From CAZSRX01 sp964609675 [NCBI: uncultured Bacteroidota bacterium] (GTDB lineage: Bacteria > CLD3 > SB21): DNA of 64,000 nucleotides. Each line of letters starts with the position of its first letter. Position 1 is the stretch's first letter. This document shows positions 10,690-20,256 of this stretch, in pieces. Where the stretch lies: positions 4,129-68,128 of the forward strand of contig CAZSRX010000024.1 in assembly GCA_964609675.1 (NCBI GenBank), in the 5' to 3' direction. The notes under the pieces are model-generated. The model was given only the letters and a program-made list of their open reading frames with translations, was not told the DNA's origin and made no database searches. The translations under genes and the position numbers were made by a program.

Positions 10690-12096
10690 ATGGAATCCTT
10701 TTTAGATCAAATTCTCTACTGGTCAGAGACAATTGCCGGACACATCTGGTGGCCCGCCGTGATAATGATGCTGGGCGCCACCGGTATTTACATGAGCTTC
10801 CTTACGAAATTCATTCAGATTCGCCGCCTGGGATTAGCGATTAGATTCATGCTAAAAGGCCGTTCAAAATCCGACGCGCAGGGCGATATCACGCCTTTTC
10901 AGGCGCTCATGACGGCATTAGCCGCCACGGTCGGCAACGGTAATATCGCGGGAGTCGCCACGGCCATCGCCAGCGGCGGGCCGGGCGCGCCGTTCTGGAT
11001 GTGGATGACGGCGGTGTTCGGCATGGCGACCAAGTATTCCGAGGCCCTGCTCGGCCTCAAGTTCCGCGTACTCATGCCTGACGGCACTTACAGCGGCGGC
11101 ACGATGTACTTTCTCCGCGACGCATTGAAATATAAAAAACTCGGTAAAGTACTCGCATTCTGGTTTTCCATCGCCGTCATACTCATGGCGACCTTCGGCA
11201 GCGGCAATATGGCCCAGTCTAACTCCATCGCGCTGGCCCTGAACAGCGACTTCGGCATCAATTTCTTTATTACGGGCTTTACGCTGGCGTTCCTCTGCGG
11301 CATCGTTCTCATCGGCGGCGTCACGCGAATTGCCGAAGTGTCCGATAAACTCGTTCCATCCATGATTATACTCTACATGGGCGCGGCGCTGTATGTGATT
11401 ATCGTCAATATCCGGATGATTCCGGAAGTTTTTATCACTGTGATTCAGTGCGCTTTCACCACGGAAGCCGTCGCGGGCGGCGTCATCGGCCACACGGTGA
11501 AGGAAGCCATGCGGTACGGCATTTCACGCGGCACACTATCCAACGAATCCGGTATCGGTTCATGTTCGATACCCGCCGCCGCCGCCAGAGGCCGCGAAGC
11601 CGGCGCTCAGGGACTGGTGGCCATGATGGGCACGTTTATTGACACGATTATCGTCTGCAGCATGACCACGTTTGTCATTCTCTCATCCGAACTGCACGCA
11701 ACCGACATCACCAGCACGGAACTCACCAAGTCCGCATTCGCCTCAGGACTCGGTCTTGAATGGGGCGGTTACATGGTCAGCGTTGCCAGCTTCCTCTTTG
11801 GCTTTACGACGCTCATTGGCTGGTCCTATTACGGCGAACAGGGCGCGCGTTTCCTCTTCGGACAGATTAGTGTAAAACCCTACCGAATCTTATTCTGCGT
11901 GTTCGTCTTTTTCGGCGCAGTACTACAGGGAAAATACCTGCAAATTGTCTGGAACTTCGCCGACATCGGCAACGCCTTGATGGCCATTCCCAACTTGATC
12001 GGATTAGTGCTTCTCGGCAAAGTGGTCAAGGATGTGACGGATGATTATCTCCATCGATGGGATAACGGATTGCTGAAGAGCCCATTTGGCGATTGA
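10690..12096 (+). CDS. alanine/glycine:cation symporter, AGCS family
   Basis: A 468-residue inner-membrane symporter. Near the N-terminus is ATGIYMSFLTKFIQIRRL, then the AGCS core ALAATVGNGNIAGVATAI followed by GGPGAPFWMWM. A later segment has GIGSCSIPAAAARGREAG, and the family's conserved GWSYYGEQ occurs at about residue 378. Known members take up alanine or glycine with Na+ or H+. A GAGG ribosome-binding site precedes the ATG. It follows the NSS-type carrier by 21 bases and together they form a likely two-gene amino-acid uptake operon. The downstream region holds a decayed small gene and then a terminator. Confidence 0.94.
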   Translation: MESFLDQILYWSETIAGHIWWPAVIMMLGATGIYMSFLTKFIQIRRLGLAIRFMLKGRSKSDAQGDITPFQALMTALAATVGNGNIAGVATAIASGGPGAPFWMWMTAVFGMATKYSEALLGLKFRVLMPDGTYSGGTMYFLRDALKYKKLGKVLAFWFSIAVILMATFGSGNMAQSNSIALALNSDFGINFFITGFTLAFLCGIVLIGGVTRIAEVSDKLVPSMIILYMGAALYVIIVNIRMIPEVFITVIQCAFTTEAVAGGVIGHTVKEAMRYGISRGTLSNESGIGSCSIPAAAARGREAGAQGLVAMMGTFIDTIIVCSMTTFVILSSELHATDITSTELTKSAFASGLGLEWGGYMVSVASFLFGFTTLIGWSYYGEQGARFLFGQISVKPYRILFCVFVFFGAVLQGKYLQIVWNFADIGNALMAIPNLIGLVLLGKVVKDVTDDYLHRWDNGLLKSPFGD

Positions 12097-12157
12097 CATT
12101 AATTGGTTATCTTTTTTCCGGCTCGGTAACAACTAACAACTTTTTAAAAAGACAACC

Positions 12158-12495
12158 ATGAAAGTGCCCTTCTTACCCGAGACCGCCAAATTCGACGCAC
12201 TCCAGTTCAAACCTCAAGCCAGATTCCCTGCTTAGAAGTTTTTCGTCCGTTCTAAAAACTTCCTTGTTGGCGCAAAAACCGGAACCATCGGCGCGAAAAT
12301 TCTGCTGAAAAAGAACAAGATTATGGTCGCAGGAAACTCCCCTTCCATGGGTCTGCAATGGTATTTACACTGAGCGTTATCTTATTGGGGTTTGTCATTC
12401 CGACCATCGTCTGTTTCGCAGTGTTTCACGGAAAATTCAAAGCGTTGGAAAAAGAAATAGCCGATTATATTTTACAAGAATACCCAATTCATTAA
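12158..12495 (+). pseudogene. decayed small membrane protein gene (premature stop plus frameshift)
   Basis: Reading from ATG 12158 gives MKVPFLPETAKFDALQFKP..., then an in-frame TAG at about 12233. The same frame continues in protein-like fashion (KFFVRSKNFLVGAKTGTIGAK) up to about 12355. One base appears to be missing in CTGCAATGG, after which the frame of ATG 12358 continues with a hydrophobic helix (FTLSVILLGFVIPTIVCF) and a Lys/Glu-rich tail ending in TAA at 12493-12495. Joined, the pieces would make a protein of about 112 residues with one membrane helix near the C-terminus. The function is unknown. The 43-codon tail alone could still be translated, but it has no good ribosome-binding site. 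The reconstruction is inference. Confidence 0.45.
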
Positions 12496-12513
12496 TCCCC
12501 TTGCGTTTGATAA

Positions 12514-12543
12514 AAAAACCCGCCTGTATTCGGGCGGGTTTTT
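12514..12543. terminator. bidirectional rho-independent terminator
   Basis: Perfect stem AACCCGCC (12517-12524) with GGCGGGTT (12533-12540), an eight-base loop, flanked by A residues upstream and T residues downstream. It can act on the plus-strand transporter transcript and on the convergent helicase gene. Confidence 0.85.
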
Positions 12544-12575
12544 AATTTTTTGTTATTTTTATTTCTTAAACATTT

Positions 12576-13793
12576 TTATTTACGTCGGAACCGTGAACGG
12601 CTACGGGAGTATCCGCTGAAAAGCAGGACTTTCGGCGCCTGCTGGCTGAGCGTCGGTTTGAAGGCGAAAGGATGATCTTCTTTCGCAGGGATATCTTTAT
12701 TAATCAGCTTGCGGATATTCCTCAGCAGGGATTGTTCTTCGTGATCGCAGAAGGAAATGGCCGTTCCGCTCAGTCCCGCCCGCCCTGTACGCCCGATGCG
12801 GTGCACATAGGTTTCGGGTTCTTCAGGCAGATCGAAGTTGATGACGTGCGACAGGTTATCGACGTCGATGCCGCGGGCGGCTATGTCGGTGGCCACAAGG
12901 ATGCGCGTGCGCTTTTTCTTAAAATTGTTCATCGCGCGCTGGCGGGCGTTCTGGGTCTTGTTGCCGTGAATCGCTTCCGCCGGGATGCCGGAATGGTTCA
13001 GGTCGCGCGTCAATTTATCTGCGCCATGCTTTGTCCGCGTAAAGATCAGCGCGGACTCGATTTCCGGACTCTGCAATAGATGTTTCAGCAGCGCGCGCTT
13101 GTCAGCTTTCGGCACGTAATAGACGGACTGGTCAATCGCGTCCACGGTGGAGGAGACCGGCGACACAGCTACATGTTCCGGCTCGACAAGGATGGTTTGG
13201 GCCAGCTGCCGTATCTCCGGCGGCATCGTGGCGGCGAAGAAAAGCGTTTGTTTTTCCGCCGGCAGTTTCGCCACGACTTTCCGTATATCGTGAATAAATC
13301 CCATATCGAGCATACGGTCGGCTTCATCCAGCACAAATAATTCAATATGGTTGAGCGTGACGAAGCGCTGTTGCATCAGGTCCAGAAGTCGTCCCGGTGT
13401 GGCAATAAGAATATCCACGCCGGCGCGCAGGGCCTGAGTCTGCGGATGCTGTGAAACGCCACCGTATATGACGGCGTGTTTCAGCCCTGTGTGACGGCCG
13501 TATGCGGTGAAGCTTTCGCCGATCTGGATAGCCAACTCGCGGGTCGGCGTCAGAATAAGCGCCTTTATTATACGCCGCTCCTTAACCGCCTGCTGGCTGC
13601 CGTGCAGGATCTGCAGAATCGGAATGGCAAACGCGGCGGTTTTGCCGGTGCCGGTCTGCGCGCAACCCAATAAGTCTTTCCCTTTCAGGATGACCGGTAT
13701 CGACTGGGATTGTATCGGCGTCGGACGCATATAGCCCTCGGTTTTAAGCGCTTGACGAATGGGCTCGATGAGGTTCAGGTTTTCGAATGACAT
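12576..13793 (-). CDS. rhlE: DEAD-box ATP-dependent RNA helicase, RhlE type
   Basis: Cytoplasmic RNA helicase that remodels RNA or ribonucleoprotein complexes. It shows the Q motif ([10 protein letters not shown]), Walker A ([11 protein letters not shown]), [13 protein letters not shown], the DEAD box, and the C-terminal helicase motifs ([20 protein letters not shown]). Motif III reads A-A-T instead of the usual S-A-T. The tail is short and basic ([13 protein letters not shown]). The frame is open up to 13865, but the family normally begins MSFENL; ATG 13793 (or 13799 two codons earlier) follows a purine-rich AAAGAAAGAG and is chosen over the longer frame. It is convergent with the transporter operon, sharing the terminator. 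Confidence 0.92.
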   Translation of the reverse strand: MSFENLNLIEPIRQALKTEGYMRPTPIQSQSIPVILKGKDLLGCAQTGTGKTAAFAIPILQILHGSQQAVKERRIIKALILTPTRELAIQIGESFTAYGRHTGLKHAVIYGGVSQHPQTQALRAGVDILIATPGRLLDLMQQRFVTLNHIELFVLDEADRMLDMGFIHDIRKVVAKLPAEKQTLFFAATMPPEIRQLAQTILVEPEHVAVSPVSSTVDAIDQSVYYVPKADKRALLKHLLQSPEIESALIFTRTKHGADKLTRDLNHSGIPAEAIHGNKTQNARQRAMNNFKKKRTRILVATDIAARGIDVDNLSHVINFDLPEEPETYVHRIGRTGRAGLSGTAISFCDHEEQSLLRNIRKLINKDIPAKEDHPFAFKPTLSQQAPKVLLFSGYSRSRSRFRRK

Positions 13794-14154
13794 AGTCATT
13801 TTCTCTTTCTTTTTCTCGCCGGCATATCGCCTGTGTTCCGGGCCGACGGGGTATCGCGGCGTCACGGCCGCATCTTAATAAATTGTATGAAAAGAACCCA
13901 TGACGTACAGAAATCAAGCGGTATTCAACCGCGAACCGGAACGCGCATCACGGGTCATTCCAGGGGCATCAAAATGTAAGAGTCACTTTTGGAATTTTGA
14001 AGCGCTGAGAGGCTTCGGAAAAAACCGGGAGGGAAAGAAACTCCAAACAACAGATTACCATGCCCAAAGGGTAATCAAACCTTTTAGTAAAAGCAAGTAA
14101 AAAGAAAAATATTCCAATGTATTTATAAACTGAAAAAAACTATTTTTTTGGGCG

Positions 14155-16122
14155 TTATTGCATTCCCACTCTCTTTAGCGCTTTTTCAATTTGCGGCCGC
14201 CATTCCTTATCCTGTTTCATAAATTCCAGCGCCTTTTGATAAAAAGATACCGATTCTGTTTTACGCCCCACCGCTTCGAGGATATAACCCCTCGCATACA
14301 GCAATCGGCCGTAATAACTTTTAAAAAACCGCGCCATCCGGTCCTGCGGAATACTCTCATCGAGATAATCATCTAACTGAAAGTGATGGCAATAAAGCGT
14401 TGTCAGGTTCCGCGGATTTGTTAATAATTCAATAACCGAAACGCATGATATCTGGTAATATTTTGTTGCGATTCCTTCCGGCGGGTCAAATGTAAGGTAA
14501 ACCGGCTTCGCAACATTCCATGACGTATCCAGTATAGCATTGATTAATTGCAGGTAACGCTCCGATAACAGGAGTGGATGGATCGCGTCGTCCCGTTCGG
14601 CCTTGCGGATGATGGCTTCATACGATATCAGGGTTTCATTATGGCGTTCCATCAGCGTGGGATGGTGCAACCTCAGCCAATCAATATACCAGCTGTTTTT
14701 TATCAGATTGATATCGATAACGGTTATATCCGTTCGCCGGTTTTCCACAAACTGATAATACACGGTGGTAAAATAGAAAGGATCGTAATTAGTCAGTACC
14801 AAGGCATTCGGTTTGACCACGGAAAATAAATTATGACTATACTGCTCCGCGAAATAATACCGGCTCATATCTAATTTTTTGTAATTTCCGTGAATGACAG
14901 CTATCAGCAAAGATCCGATGATTATGATAAAACCATATTGAATATTGGTACGCGCAGCCAGCCTACGCCATAGGTCATATATACCGATTCCTGATAAAAC
15001 CGCGAGAATCATGTACGAAGGAATATAGAACACCGAGACTAACATCCGGTTTTCATCGGCAATGACGGGACTGGATTCAGCAATATCCAAGTTAGTAAGG
15101 AATAGGGTCAATGGCCCGGTTATAGCCAGAATCATCAGCAGAAACACCGCAAGGGTGCGTTGCTTCATGAATGCTGTCACACACCCTATGACCGCGGGTA
15201 GGAGTAACACCGGCCACCACTGCTGAACTATCAGCGTGCCGTAATACGATAACTGACCTAAATATTTCATCATACTCCGAGTCTCGGTAACCTGGTACTG
15301 ATGACGCGTGATGGTCAGCCAGAAATTATTCCACGTTTCGGGATTGCCCCAGTCCATAACCGGATTCCGCAATGAGGCGACCGGAAGATACGCGTAAATC
15401 GTCAAACCGGCCAGAAAGAGCGCCGACCCGGCCGCTAAACGTTTCCCGTTAATCAGAACCCGACGGTCGCGCGCTATAATCAAGAGTCCGACTGCCGGAA
15501 GGATCAGGAGCAAGGTGTGATGATTGCCCAGGCCCAGACCGAATAAGTAGGCCATAAAATAAAATATCCGATCACGATGGCTGGAGGAATCCGTTTTTAG
15601 CCATTGTACGCTTAGCGCCATCAGCAACGCCATTAAGAATGCATGCAGACTGTACACTTCGGTAATAACCGACTGCTCCCACAATTCATAGGAAGCGGCG
15701 AACATCAGGCCGGTAAACAGCGCCGAAAAGGCTATGAAGAAGCGCCGGCGTCCGGATTCCGGTTCCCCGAAAATCATCGGTAAGAGATGCAGCATCATCC
15801 ACGTCACGGTCATAGCGGCCAGCGCCGAAAAAAACGCGCTCATGAAATTCATCCGATACGCAACGGGGTCCAGTGGAAGCAGCGTGAACATCCGCCCGAG
15901 AACGGTATACAGCGGATATCCGGGCGCGTGAGGAATTCCGAGATGATACGCCGCTGTTATCAACTCGCCGCTGTCTTCAAAGGTAACCGTCGGCGCCAGC
16001 GTCATCAGATATCCAACAAGACTGACAAAAAAAGATCCAAGCGGGATAAGTATAAATATTTTCCCGCCCACCGTAACTCCGGACCCGGCAACCGCTATCT
16101 TTGCACGGCTATTTATTTTCAA
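14155..16122 (-). CDS. DUF2723 polytopic membrane glycosyltransferase-like protein
   Basis: A 655-residue membrane protein. The N-terminal part has the DUF2723 core: LAPTVTFEDSGELITAAYHLG, IPHAPGYPLYTVLGR and PVAYRMNFMSAFF. These contain the acidic loop residues (E-D-S-G-E) expected in the active site of GT-C-type enzymes. About 10-12 transmembrane helices occupy residues 25-420, followed by a soluble C-terminal part ending in a TPR-like segment (YGRLLYARGYILEAVGRKTESVSFYQKALEF). The human relative TMEM260 is a protein O-mannosyltransferase, so a role in periplasmic protein or lipid glycosylation is likely but unproven. It is divergent from the hydrolase gene upstream. No neighbour reveals the sugar donor. 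Confidence 0.88.
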   Translation of the reverse strand: MKINSRAKIAVAGSGVTVGGKIFILIPLGSFFVSLVGYLMTLAPTVTFEDSGELITAAYHLGIPHAPGYPLYTVLGRMFTLLPLDPVAYRMNFMSAFFSALAAMTVTWMMLHLLPMIFGEPESGRRRFFIAFSALFTGLMFAASYELWEQSVITEVYSLHAFLMALLMALSVQWLKTDSSSHRDRIFYFMAYLFGLGLGNHHTLLLILPAVGLLIIARDRRVLINGKRLAAGSALFLAGLTIYAYLPVASLRNPVMDWGNPETWNNFWLTITRHQYQVTETRSMMKYLGQLSYYGTLIVQQWWPVLLLPAVIGCVTAFMKQRTLAVFLLMILAITGPLTLFLTNLDIAESSPVIADENRMLVSVFYIPSYMILAVLSGIGIYDLWRRLAARTNIQYGFIIIIGSLLIAVIHGNYKKLDMSRYYFAEQYSHNLFSVVKPNALVLTNYDPFYFTTVYYQFVENRRTDITVIDINLIKNSWYIDWLRLHHPTLMERHNETLISYEAIIRKAERDDAIHPLLLSERYLQLINAILDTSWNVAKPVYLTFDPPEGIATKYYQISCVSVIELLTNPRNLTTLYCHHFQLDDYLDESIPQDRMARFFKSYYGRLLYARGYILEAVGRKTESVSFYQKALEFMKQDKEWRPQIEKALKRVGMQ

Positions 16123-16258
16123 CGCGCAGCATTCCTGATTCGTTTTGATAATGTAGGATTACGCCGGGTAAAAGAAAAACGTTTTTTTTTTAAATAATTT
16201 TTTTAAAATTGTTCCTGTCTGTGGAACCATCCGGTAACCTAAACCATGGAGGTGCGCT

Positions 16259-16936
16259 ATGGCTACCTTAAAATATTTCGGGCATTCCTGCTGGATGATT
16301 GAAAGCGGCGGGCATACGATCATCATTGATCCGTTCATAGACGGCAATCCGCAGGCGGGCGTCAGGAAAGAATCCGTAAAGGCCGGTTATATCATCGTGA
16401 CGCACGCGCACGGCGATCATCTCGGCGACGCCGTTCCCATTGCGAAAGCGTCCGGCGGAACGATTATCGCCAATTTTGAGATTTACAATTATTGCGTCAA
16501 GCAGGGCGCCAACGCGCATCCGATGCACATCGGCGGCAGTCATACCTTCCCCTTCGGTCGCGTCAAACTGACCCCCGCCTGGCACGGTTCATCCTTCCCC
16601 GACGGAAGCTACGGCGGCACGCCCGCGGGATGCCTCATAACCGTAGAGGGTAAGACCGTTTATCACAGCGGCGATACCGGCCTGTTCCTCGATATGCAAC
16701 TCATCGGCGAGATGAACCCCATCGATATCGCCCTCCTGCCCATCGGCGACAATTTCACGATGGGCGTGGATGACGCCGTGAAAGCCGTCACTCTGCTGAA
16801 ACCCCGAACAGCCATTCCGATGCATTACGATACCTTCGAGATTATTAAATCCGACGCCGCCAGTTTTATGCAGAAAGTGAAAGCCAGGGGATTCGGCGCG
16901 CGATTAGTCAAACCGGGAGAAAGCATCGAATTTTAA
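16259..16936 (+). CDS. metal-dependent hydrolase, UPF0173 (metallo-beta-lactamase fold)
   Basis: A 225-residue cytoplasmic protein of the UPF0173 family. It begins with the family's KYFGHSCWMIE. The metal motif THAHGDHLGDA (HxHxDH) sits at about residues 44-53, and a later metal ligand lies in YHSGDTG at about 139. The C-terminal part contains PMHYDTFEII, the last histidine ligand. The length matches the family (about 225-230). The natural substrate is not established. Start is fixed by a strong GGAGGTG ribosome-binding site. A terminator follows at 16959, so it is probably a single-gene transcript. Confidence 0.92.
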   Translation: MATLKYFGHSCWMIESGGHTIIIDPFIDGNPQAGVRKESVKAGYIIVTHAHGDHLGDAVPIAKASGGTIIANFEIYNYCVKQGANAHPMHIGGSHTFPFGRVKLTPAWHGSSFPDGSYGGTPAGCLITVEGKTVYHSGDTGLFLDMQLIGEMNPIDIALLPIGDNFTMGVDDAVKAVTLLKPRTAIPMHYDTFEIIKSDAASFMQKVKARGFGARLVKPGESIEF

Positions 16937-16958
16937 ATGCGACCTTTTACCTGATTAA

Positions 16959-16993
16959 AAGGGATGTTGCTCTCGGTAACATCCCTTATTTTT
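16959..16993 (+). terminator. rho-independent terminator
   Basis: Perfect 10-base stem AAGGGATGTT (16959-16968) with AACATCCCTT (16978-16987), a nine-base loop and then ATTTTTT, located 22 bases after the UPF0173 stop codon. Confidence 0.85.
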
Positions 16994-17019
16994 TATGGAA
17001 TCGAATAGCTGTTACCGGA

Positions 17020-17562
17020 TTATTTCCAACATTTGCCGAGCGGTTCGCCGATGGACCAGTATTGTAAACCGTTCATGTCAAACAGAACCGGACGGACTTT
17101 CTGCAAATCGATTTTACCGTTCGTAAGGACGGCCTCATCGGCGTACGTGGCGACGACTTCACCGATATATATGTTGGTGGTGGCCGTGACATAGGTGTCG
17201 AAGAGCCGGCACTCCATCGATAGCGGACAGTCGCGAATGATGGGTACGGTTTTCAATTCACCGGTAAAGGTATCAAACAATCGCGATTTGTCGGTTTTAT
17301 GACCCGTCGTGGTTCCGGCGAAATCGAGTTCCTCAATCTGGACCTGAGACATTATATTGATACTGAATCCGCGGTGATCCGCAATCCCCCGGTTGCTTAA
17401 GTGCGTCTTGCTTAAACTGACTGACAGCAAATAGGGCTCGATAGCGTTTAGAATCCCTACATGGCCGATATTGGCAAAATTAACCTTATCCCCTACCTTT
17501 GTACCAAGAATCGTGGCCGGCATGGGATACAATACATTTTGGCGGCCGATTTTATTTTTCAT
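17020..17562 (-). CDS. flavin reductase family protein (FMN-binding split barrel)
   Basis: About 180 residues, matching the flavoredoxin/flavin-reductase family. N-terminal PMPATILGTKVGDKVNFANIG and PYLLSVSLSKTHLSNRGI correspond to the strands and loop that bind FMN, and FSINIMS follows. The C-terminal part, with FDTYVTATTNIYIGEVVATY and a final GLQYWSIGEPLG, is also family-like. Such proteins bind FMN and either reduce free flavin or act as electron carriers. The frame can be extended two codons to a GTG at 17568, but the AGGTG just before ATG 17562 makes that ATG the better start. No obvious redox partner is adjacent. Confidence 0.88.
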   Translation of the reverse strand: MKNKIGRQNVLYPMPATILGTKVGDKVNFANIGHVGILNAIEPYLLSVSLSKTHLSNRGIADHRGFSINIMSQVQIEELDFAGTTTGHKTDKSRLFDTFTGELKTVPIIRDCPLSMECRLFDTYVTATTNIYIGEVVATYADEAVLTNGKIDLQKVRPVLFDMNGLQYWSIGEPLGKCWK

Positions 17563-17673
17563 CAACACCTCAGAATAATGGATTATTAAAATGCTCTACC
17601 TCCTAAACGATATCGGGCTGATTTTATTTCAGCACAAGCTGCGAGGCAATCCCATACCTTTACCGCTTTTTAT

Positions 17674-17907
17674 TTAATGCGGTTTCTTAACTTTCACTTC
17701 CAGATGACGAATGTGCGCATTGTTTTCTTCAATCTGAATTTTGATTCGGATTTTTTCCGAAGGCGGAATGAACGGGTTGTCCAGAAAAAACGATATTTTT
17801 TTATTGGAATCTTCCAGAAGGATTAACGCCGAACGTTCCGCGTGTTCGAGGGTTTCTAAAAGGGGCGACATAATAATAATCTCGGGTTTTTTATGGTTTC
17901 GTTTCAT
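17674..17907 (-). CDS. small hypothetical protein
   Basis: A 77-residue protein of unknown family starting MKRNHKKPEIIIMSPLLETLEHA. The rest is charged, with a proline-containing turn (NPFIPPSEKIRIKI) and a helical or strand-like C-terminus rich in Lys, Glu and His (EENNAHIRHLEVKVKKPH). No signal peptide or membrane segment is present. The frame is open back to a GTG at 17946, but an AGG placed seven bases before ATG 17907 supports the shorter start. It lies upstream of the flavin reductase on the same strand with a 111-base gap, so co-transcription is uncertain. Confidence 0.5.
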   Translation of the reverse strand: MKRNHKKPEIIIMSPLLETLEHAERSALILLEDSNKKISFFLDNPFIPPSEKIRIKIQIEENNAHIRHLEVKVKKPH

Positions 17908-18280
17908 TTGAATACCTGCTTTTGTTTCAATCGTATTTTTTATCACCGAAAAGGGCGCCAGGTAAACGCCGATAGAACCGCAAAATGAGATAATTGTTAC
18001 GTTTTATGCGCTGCGTCACAAAATGGATGTGACCGGGAGCACACCGATTAAAAATGCGCTATGATTTTTTTTACATGGAATGATGAGCCGGTCACTTAGA
18101 AAAATACGAAAAATCCGTGTGACGTAAAACACAAATCCGGATGCATCCAAAATATTCAGCATTCATTAATCCGATAAATAGCGGATAACTGAACGGTCGG
18201 CCTTAAAGAATGATCCGTAAGGTATCGTTTTTATGGCTTCGGATTTTGTTACCTTACCGACCTGTGCGCCAACTGATAAA
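17908..18280. other. intergenic region without a gene
   Basis: About 370 bases between the small hypothetical gene and the terminator of the frameshifted membrane protein. Both strands are broken by stops. CCTGTGCGC at 18260-18268 repeats one arm of the terminator hairpin just downstream. Nothing else could be supported. Confidence 0.5.
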
Positions 18281-18314
18281 AACAATCTGCGCACTGTCTT
18301 CAGACAGCGCACAG
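18281..18314 (-). terminator. probable terminator
   Basis: A 13-base stem (18287-18299 with 18302-18314, two G-U-type positions, two-base loop), followed on the minus strand by ATTGTTTTT. It is placed 11 bases after the stop of the frameshifted membrane protein gene. Confidence 0.6.
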
Positions 18315-18325
18315 GTTTATCGAAA

Positions 18326-18707
18326 TCACGATATGGCGCTGAACGATTGACGGGTAGGTTTGTAAAAATAAAATATTAATCCTGCGACCAGGCCGCCGAA
18401 TGCCGTAGCGAGCCCATCATGAACGTCCCTAGAATATCGCCACAGTCGCCACGGCAGCCATTCCCACATCGATAGTATCATGAATGCTCCGAATACGGGA
18501 ATAAAACAGGTAAGATCTTTTCTTTTCGACGGAAAAAAAAGCCCTCCTGTCAGCGACAATCCGCAGGCGGCAGGAAAATTCGGTAATATGCCAGGTAAAA
18601 AACGGAAACCATGCCGGCCAGAGAATATTGGAACTTCGGAACAGATGAACGGCAAGGAGGCCTGTAAAACAAGTTATGATGATGAATGGGCGCTCACGCG
18701 CAATCAT
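18326..18707 (-). pseudogene. VanZ-like small membrane protein, frameshifted in an A6/T6 run
   Basis: Two overlapping minus-strand frames complete each other. ATG 18707 opens MIARERPFIIITCFTGLLAVHLF... as far as WPAWFPF. The second frame then continues PGILPNFPAACGLSLTGGLFF, a helix with WEWLPWRLW, and RDVHDGLATAFGGLVAGLIF. The join falls in a run of six A (plus strand 18597-18602). Removing one base gives one 126-residue protein with about four membrane helices and the layout of small VanZ-like proteins (Pro-rich loop between helices 1 and 2, D-x-x-D-G-L before the last helix). It starts 36 bases after purF in the same direction. It may be a real frameshift or an assembly error. Confidence 0.6.
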
Positions 18708-18743
18708 GATGCTTTCAGGGCCTGATATGACTTAGAATCGCGC

Positions 18744-20117
18744 TCAGGGCGAGCATCCTGTTTTTTCTTTGTCCGTAACCTCAATGGGATACTTTCCGCT
18801 GAAGCAGGCGGTGCAGTAGTCCTTTTCGTCGTGGGGCACGGCGGAGAGCATGCCGTCAAGGGAAAGGTATTCGAGGCTGTCGGCACCGATCTGTTTGCAT
18901 ATTTGTTCTTTAGACAGCCGGTTGGCAATAAGTTCGGTTCGCGTTGGGAAATCCATACCGTAATAGCACGGCGCGATCACCGGCGGACTGCTGATACGGA
19001 CATGCACTTCTTTTGCGCCGGCTTTTCGGATCATGGCGATCAGCAGTTTCAGCGTTGTGCCGCGGACAATGGAATCATCCACCAGAACGACACGCCGGTC
19101 CTTGAGCACGCCTGTTACCGTGTTGAATTTCAGCTTGACGCTGAGGTCGCGCATGGACTGCAGCGGATGGATGAACGTCCGCCCGACGTAATGATTGCGG
19201 ATGAGCCCGAGTTCATACTTCATGGACGTCCGCCGGGTATAACCGAGCGCGGCGGTGTTGCTGGAATCCGGTACGCTGATGACGATGTCGGCGTCGGCGG
19301 GATGTTCCAGCGCGAGCTGTTTGCCGAGCTTGCGGCGCGCCTTGTCCACCGTATCGCCGAAAATCTTGCTGTCGGGGCGGGAAAAGTAAACGAACTCGAA
19401 GATGCAATGCGCCGGGCGCGGTTTTTCCCAGTAAAAGAACTCGCTGTACATGCCGCCGCTGGTTACGACGATCATTTCGCCCGGTTTGAGGTCGCGCTCG
19501 TATTCCGCGCCAATGATGTCGAGCGCGCAGGACTCGCTGGCAAAGACCACCGCTCCGTTCAGCCGGCCGATGCACATCGGGCGGATGCCCAACGGGTCGC
19601 GCGCGGCGATGAGCCGGTCTTTCGTCATGAGTAATAGCGAATAGGCGCCGCGGATCTGGCGGAGCGCGTTGCGGATCTGGTCTTCCACGGGCATCACCCC
19701 GGCGTGCGCCGTCAGATGAAGGATGACCTCTGTGTCGCTGTTGGAATGCAGAATCGCGCCGCGGTTCTGCAGGAAGGTTTTCAGGTCTTTATAATTAACG
19801 AGATTGCCGTTATGCGCGGCGGCGAGCTCGCCGGTGTTGATCGTCGCCATGAACGGCTGGGCATTCTCGATCCGGCTCCCGCCTGTGGTGGAATAACGGT
19901 TATGTCCGATCGCAATCGGTCCGGGAAGTCCTTGAAAAATGTCCTCGTCCCCGAACACATCGGATACGTATCCCATGCCGATATGCCGGTAGAGCCGGTT
20001 GCCGTCGGAGGTGACAATGCCCGTAGATTCCTGACCGCGGTGCTGAAGCGAATACAGGCCGAGATAGGCCAGCTTTGCCGCTTCCGGATGATTGAATATG
20101 CCGAACACACCGCACAT
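18744..20117 (-). CDS. purF: amidophosphoribosyltransferase PurF
   Basis: Catalyses the first committed step of purine synthesis, making phosphoribosylamine from PRPP and glutamine. The 457-residue protein begins MCGVFGIFNHPEAAKLAYLGLY, so Cys2 becomes the N-terminal nucleophile of the glutaminase domain without a propeptide. The glutaminase half has SLQHRGQES, GHNRYSTTG and NSDTEVILH. The phosphoribosyltransferase half has the PRPP loop VVLVDDSIVRGTTLK. Cysteines in HCIFEFVYFSRPDS, APCYYGMDFP and YCTACFSGKYP match the positions of the [4Fe-4S] ligands of Bacillus subtilis PurF, so an iron-sulfur cluster is expected. No other purine gene is nearby. Confidence 0.96.
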   Translation of the reverse strand: MCGVFGIFNHPEAAKLAYLGLYSLQHRGQESTGIVTSDGNRLYRHIGMGYVSDVFGDEDIFQGLPGPIAIGHNRYSTTGGSRIENAQPFMATINTGELAAAHNGNLVNYKDLKTFLQNRGAILHSNSDTEVILHLTAHAGVMPVEDQIRNALRQIRGAYSLLLMTKDRLIAARDPLGIRPMCIGRLNGAVVFASESCALDIIGAEYERDLKPGEMIVVTSGGMYSEFFYWEKPRPAHCIFEFVYFSRPDSKIFGDTVDKARRKLGKQLALEHPADADIVISVPDSSNTAALGYTRRTSMKYELGLIRNHYVGRTFIHPLQSMRDLSVKLKFNTVTGVLKDRRVVLVDDSIVRGTTLKLLIAMIRKAGAKEVHVRISSPPVIAPCYYGMDFPTRTELIANRLSKEQICKQIGADSLEYLSLDGMLSAVPHDEKDYCTACFSGKYPIEVTDKEKTGCSP

Positions 20118-20227
20118 AATTTATTCCCCGCGAGTCTTTCGTTAATGACGGGCGAATCTATGGAAAAATTTCGTTTGCTTCAATGAAAATATTTTGTTTG
20201 GAAAATCGCATTCAAATCGTGATTCCA

Positions 20228-20256
20228 TTGTTTAAGGGATAAATATGTTGTATAAA
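20228..20256 (+). promoter_or_regulatory. candidate sigma70-type promoter
   Basis: TTGTTT (20228-20233), 17-base spacer, TATAAA (20251-20256). Transcription from it would begin near 20263, downstream of the first possible ATG (20245), which supports ATG 20332 as the start of the following gene. Confidence 0.4.

Noticed and set aside
13900-14100. 66-codon plus-strand frame between rhlE and the DUF2723 gene
   Set aside because: Charged, low-complexity residues, no ribosome-binding site and no domain; probably chance.
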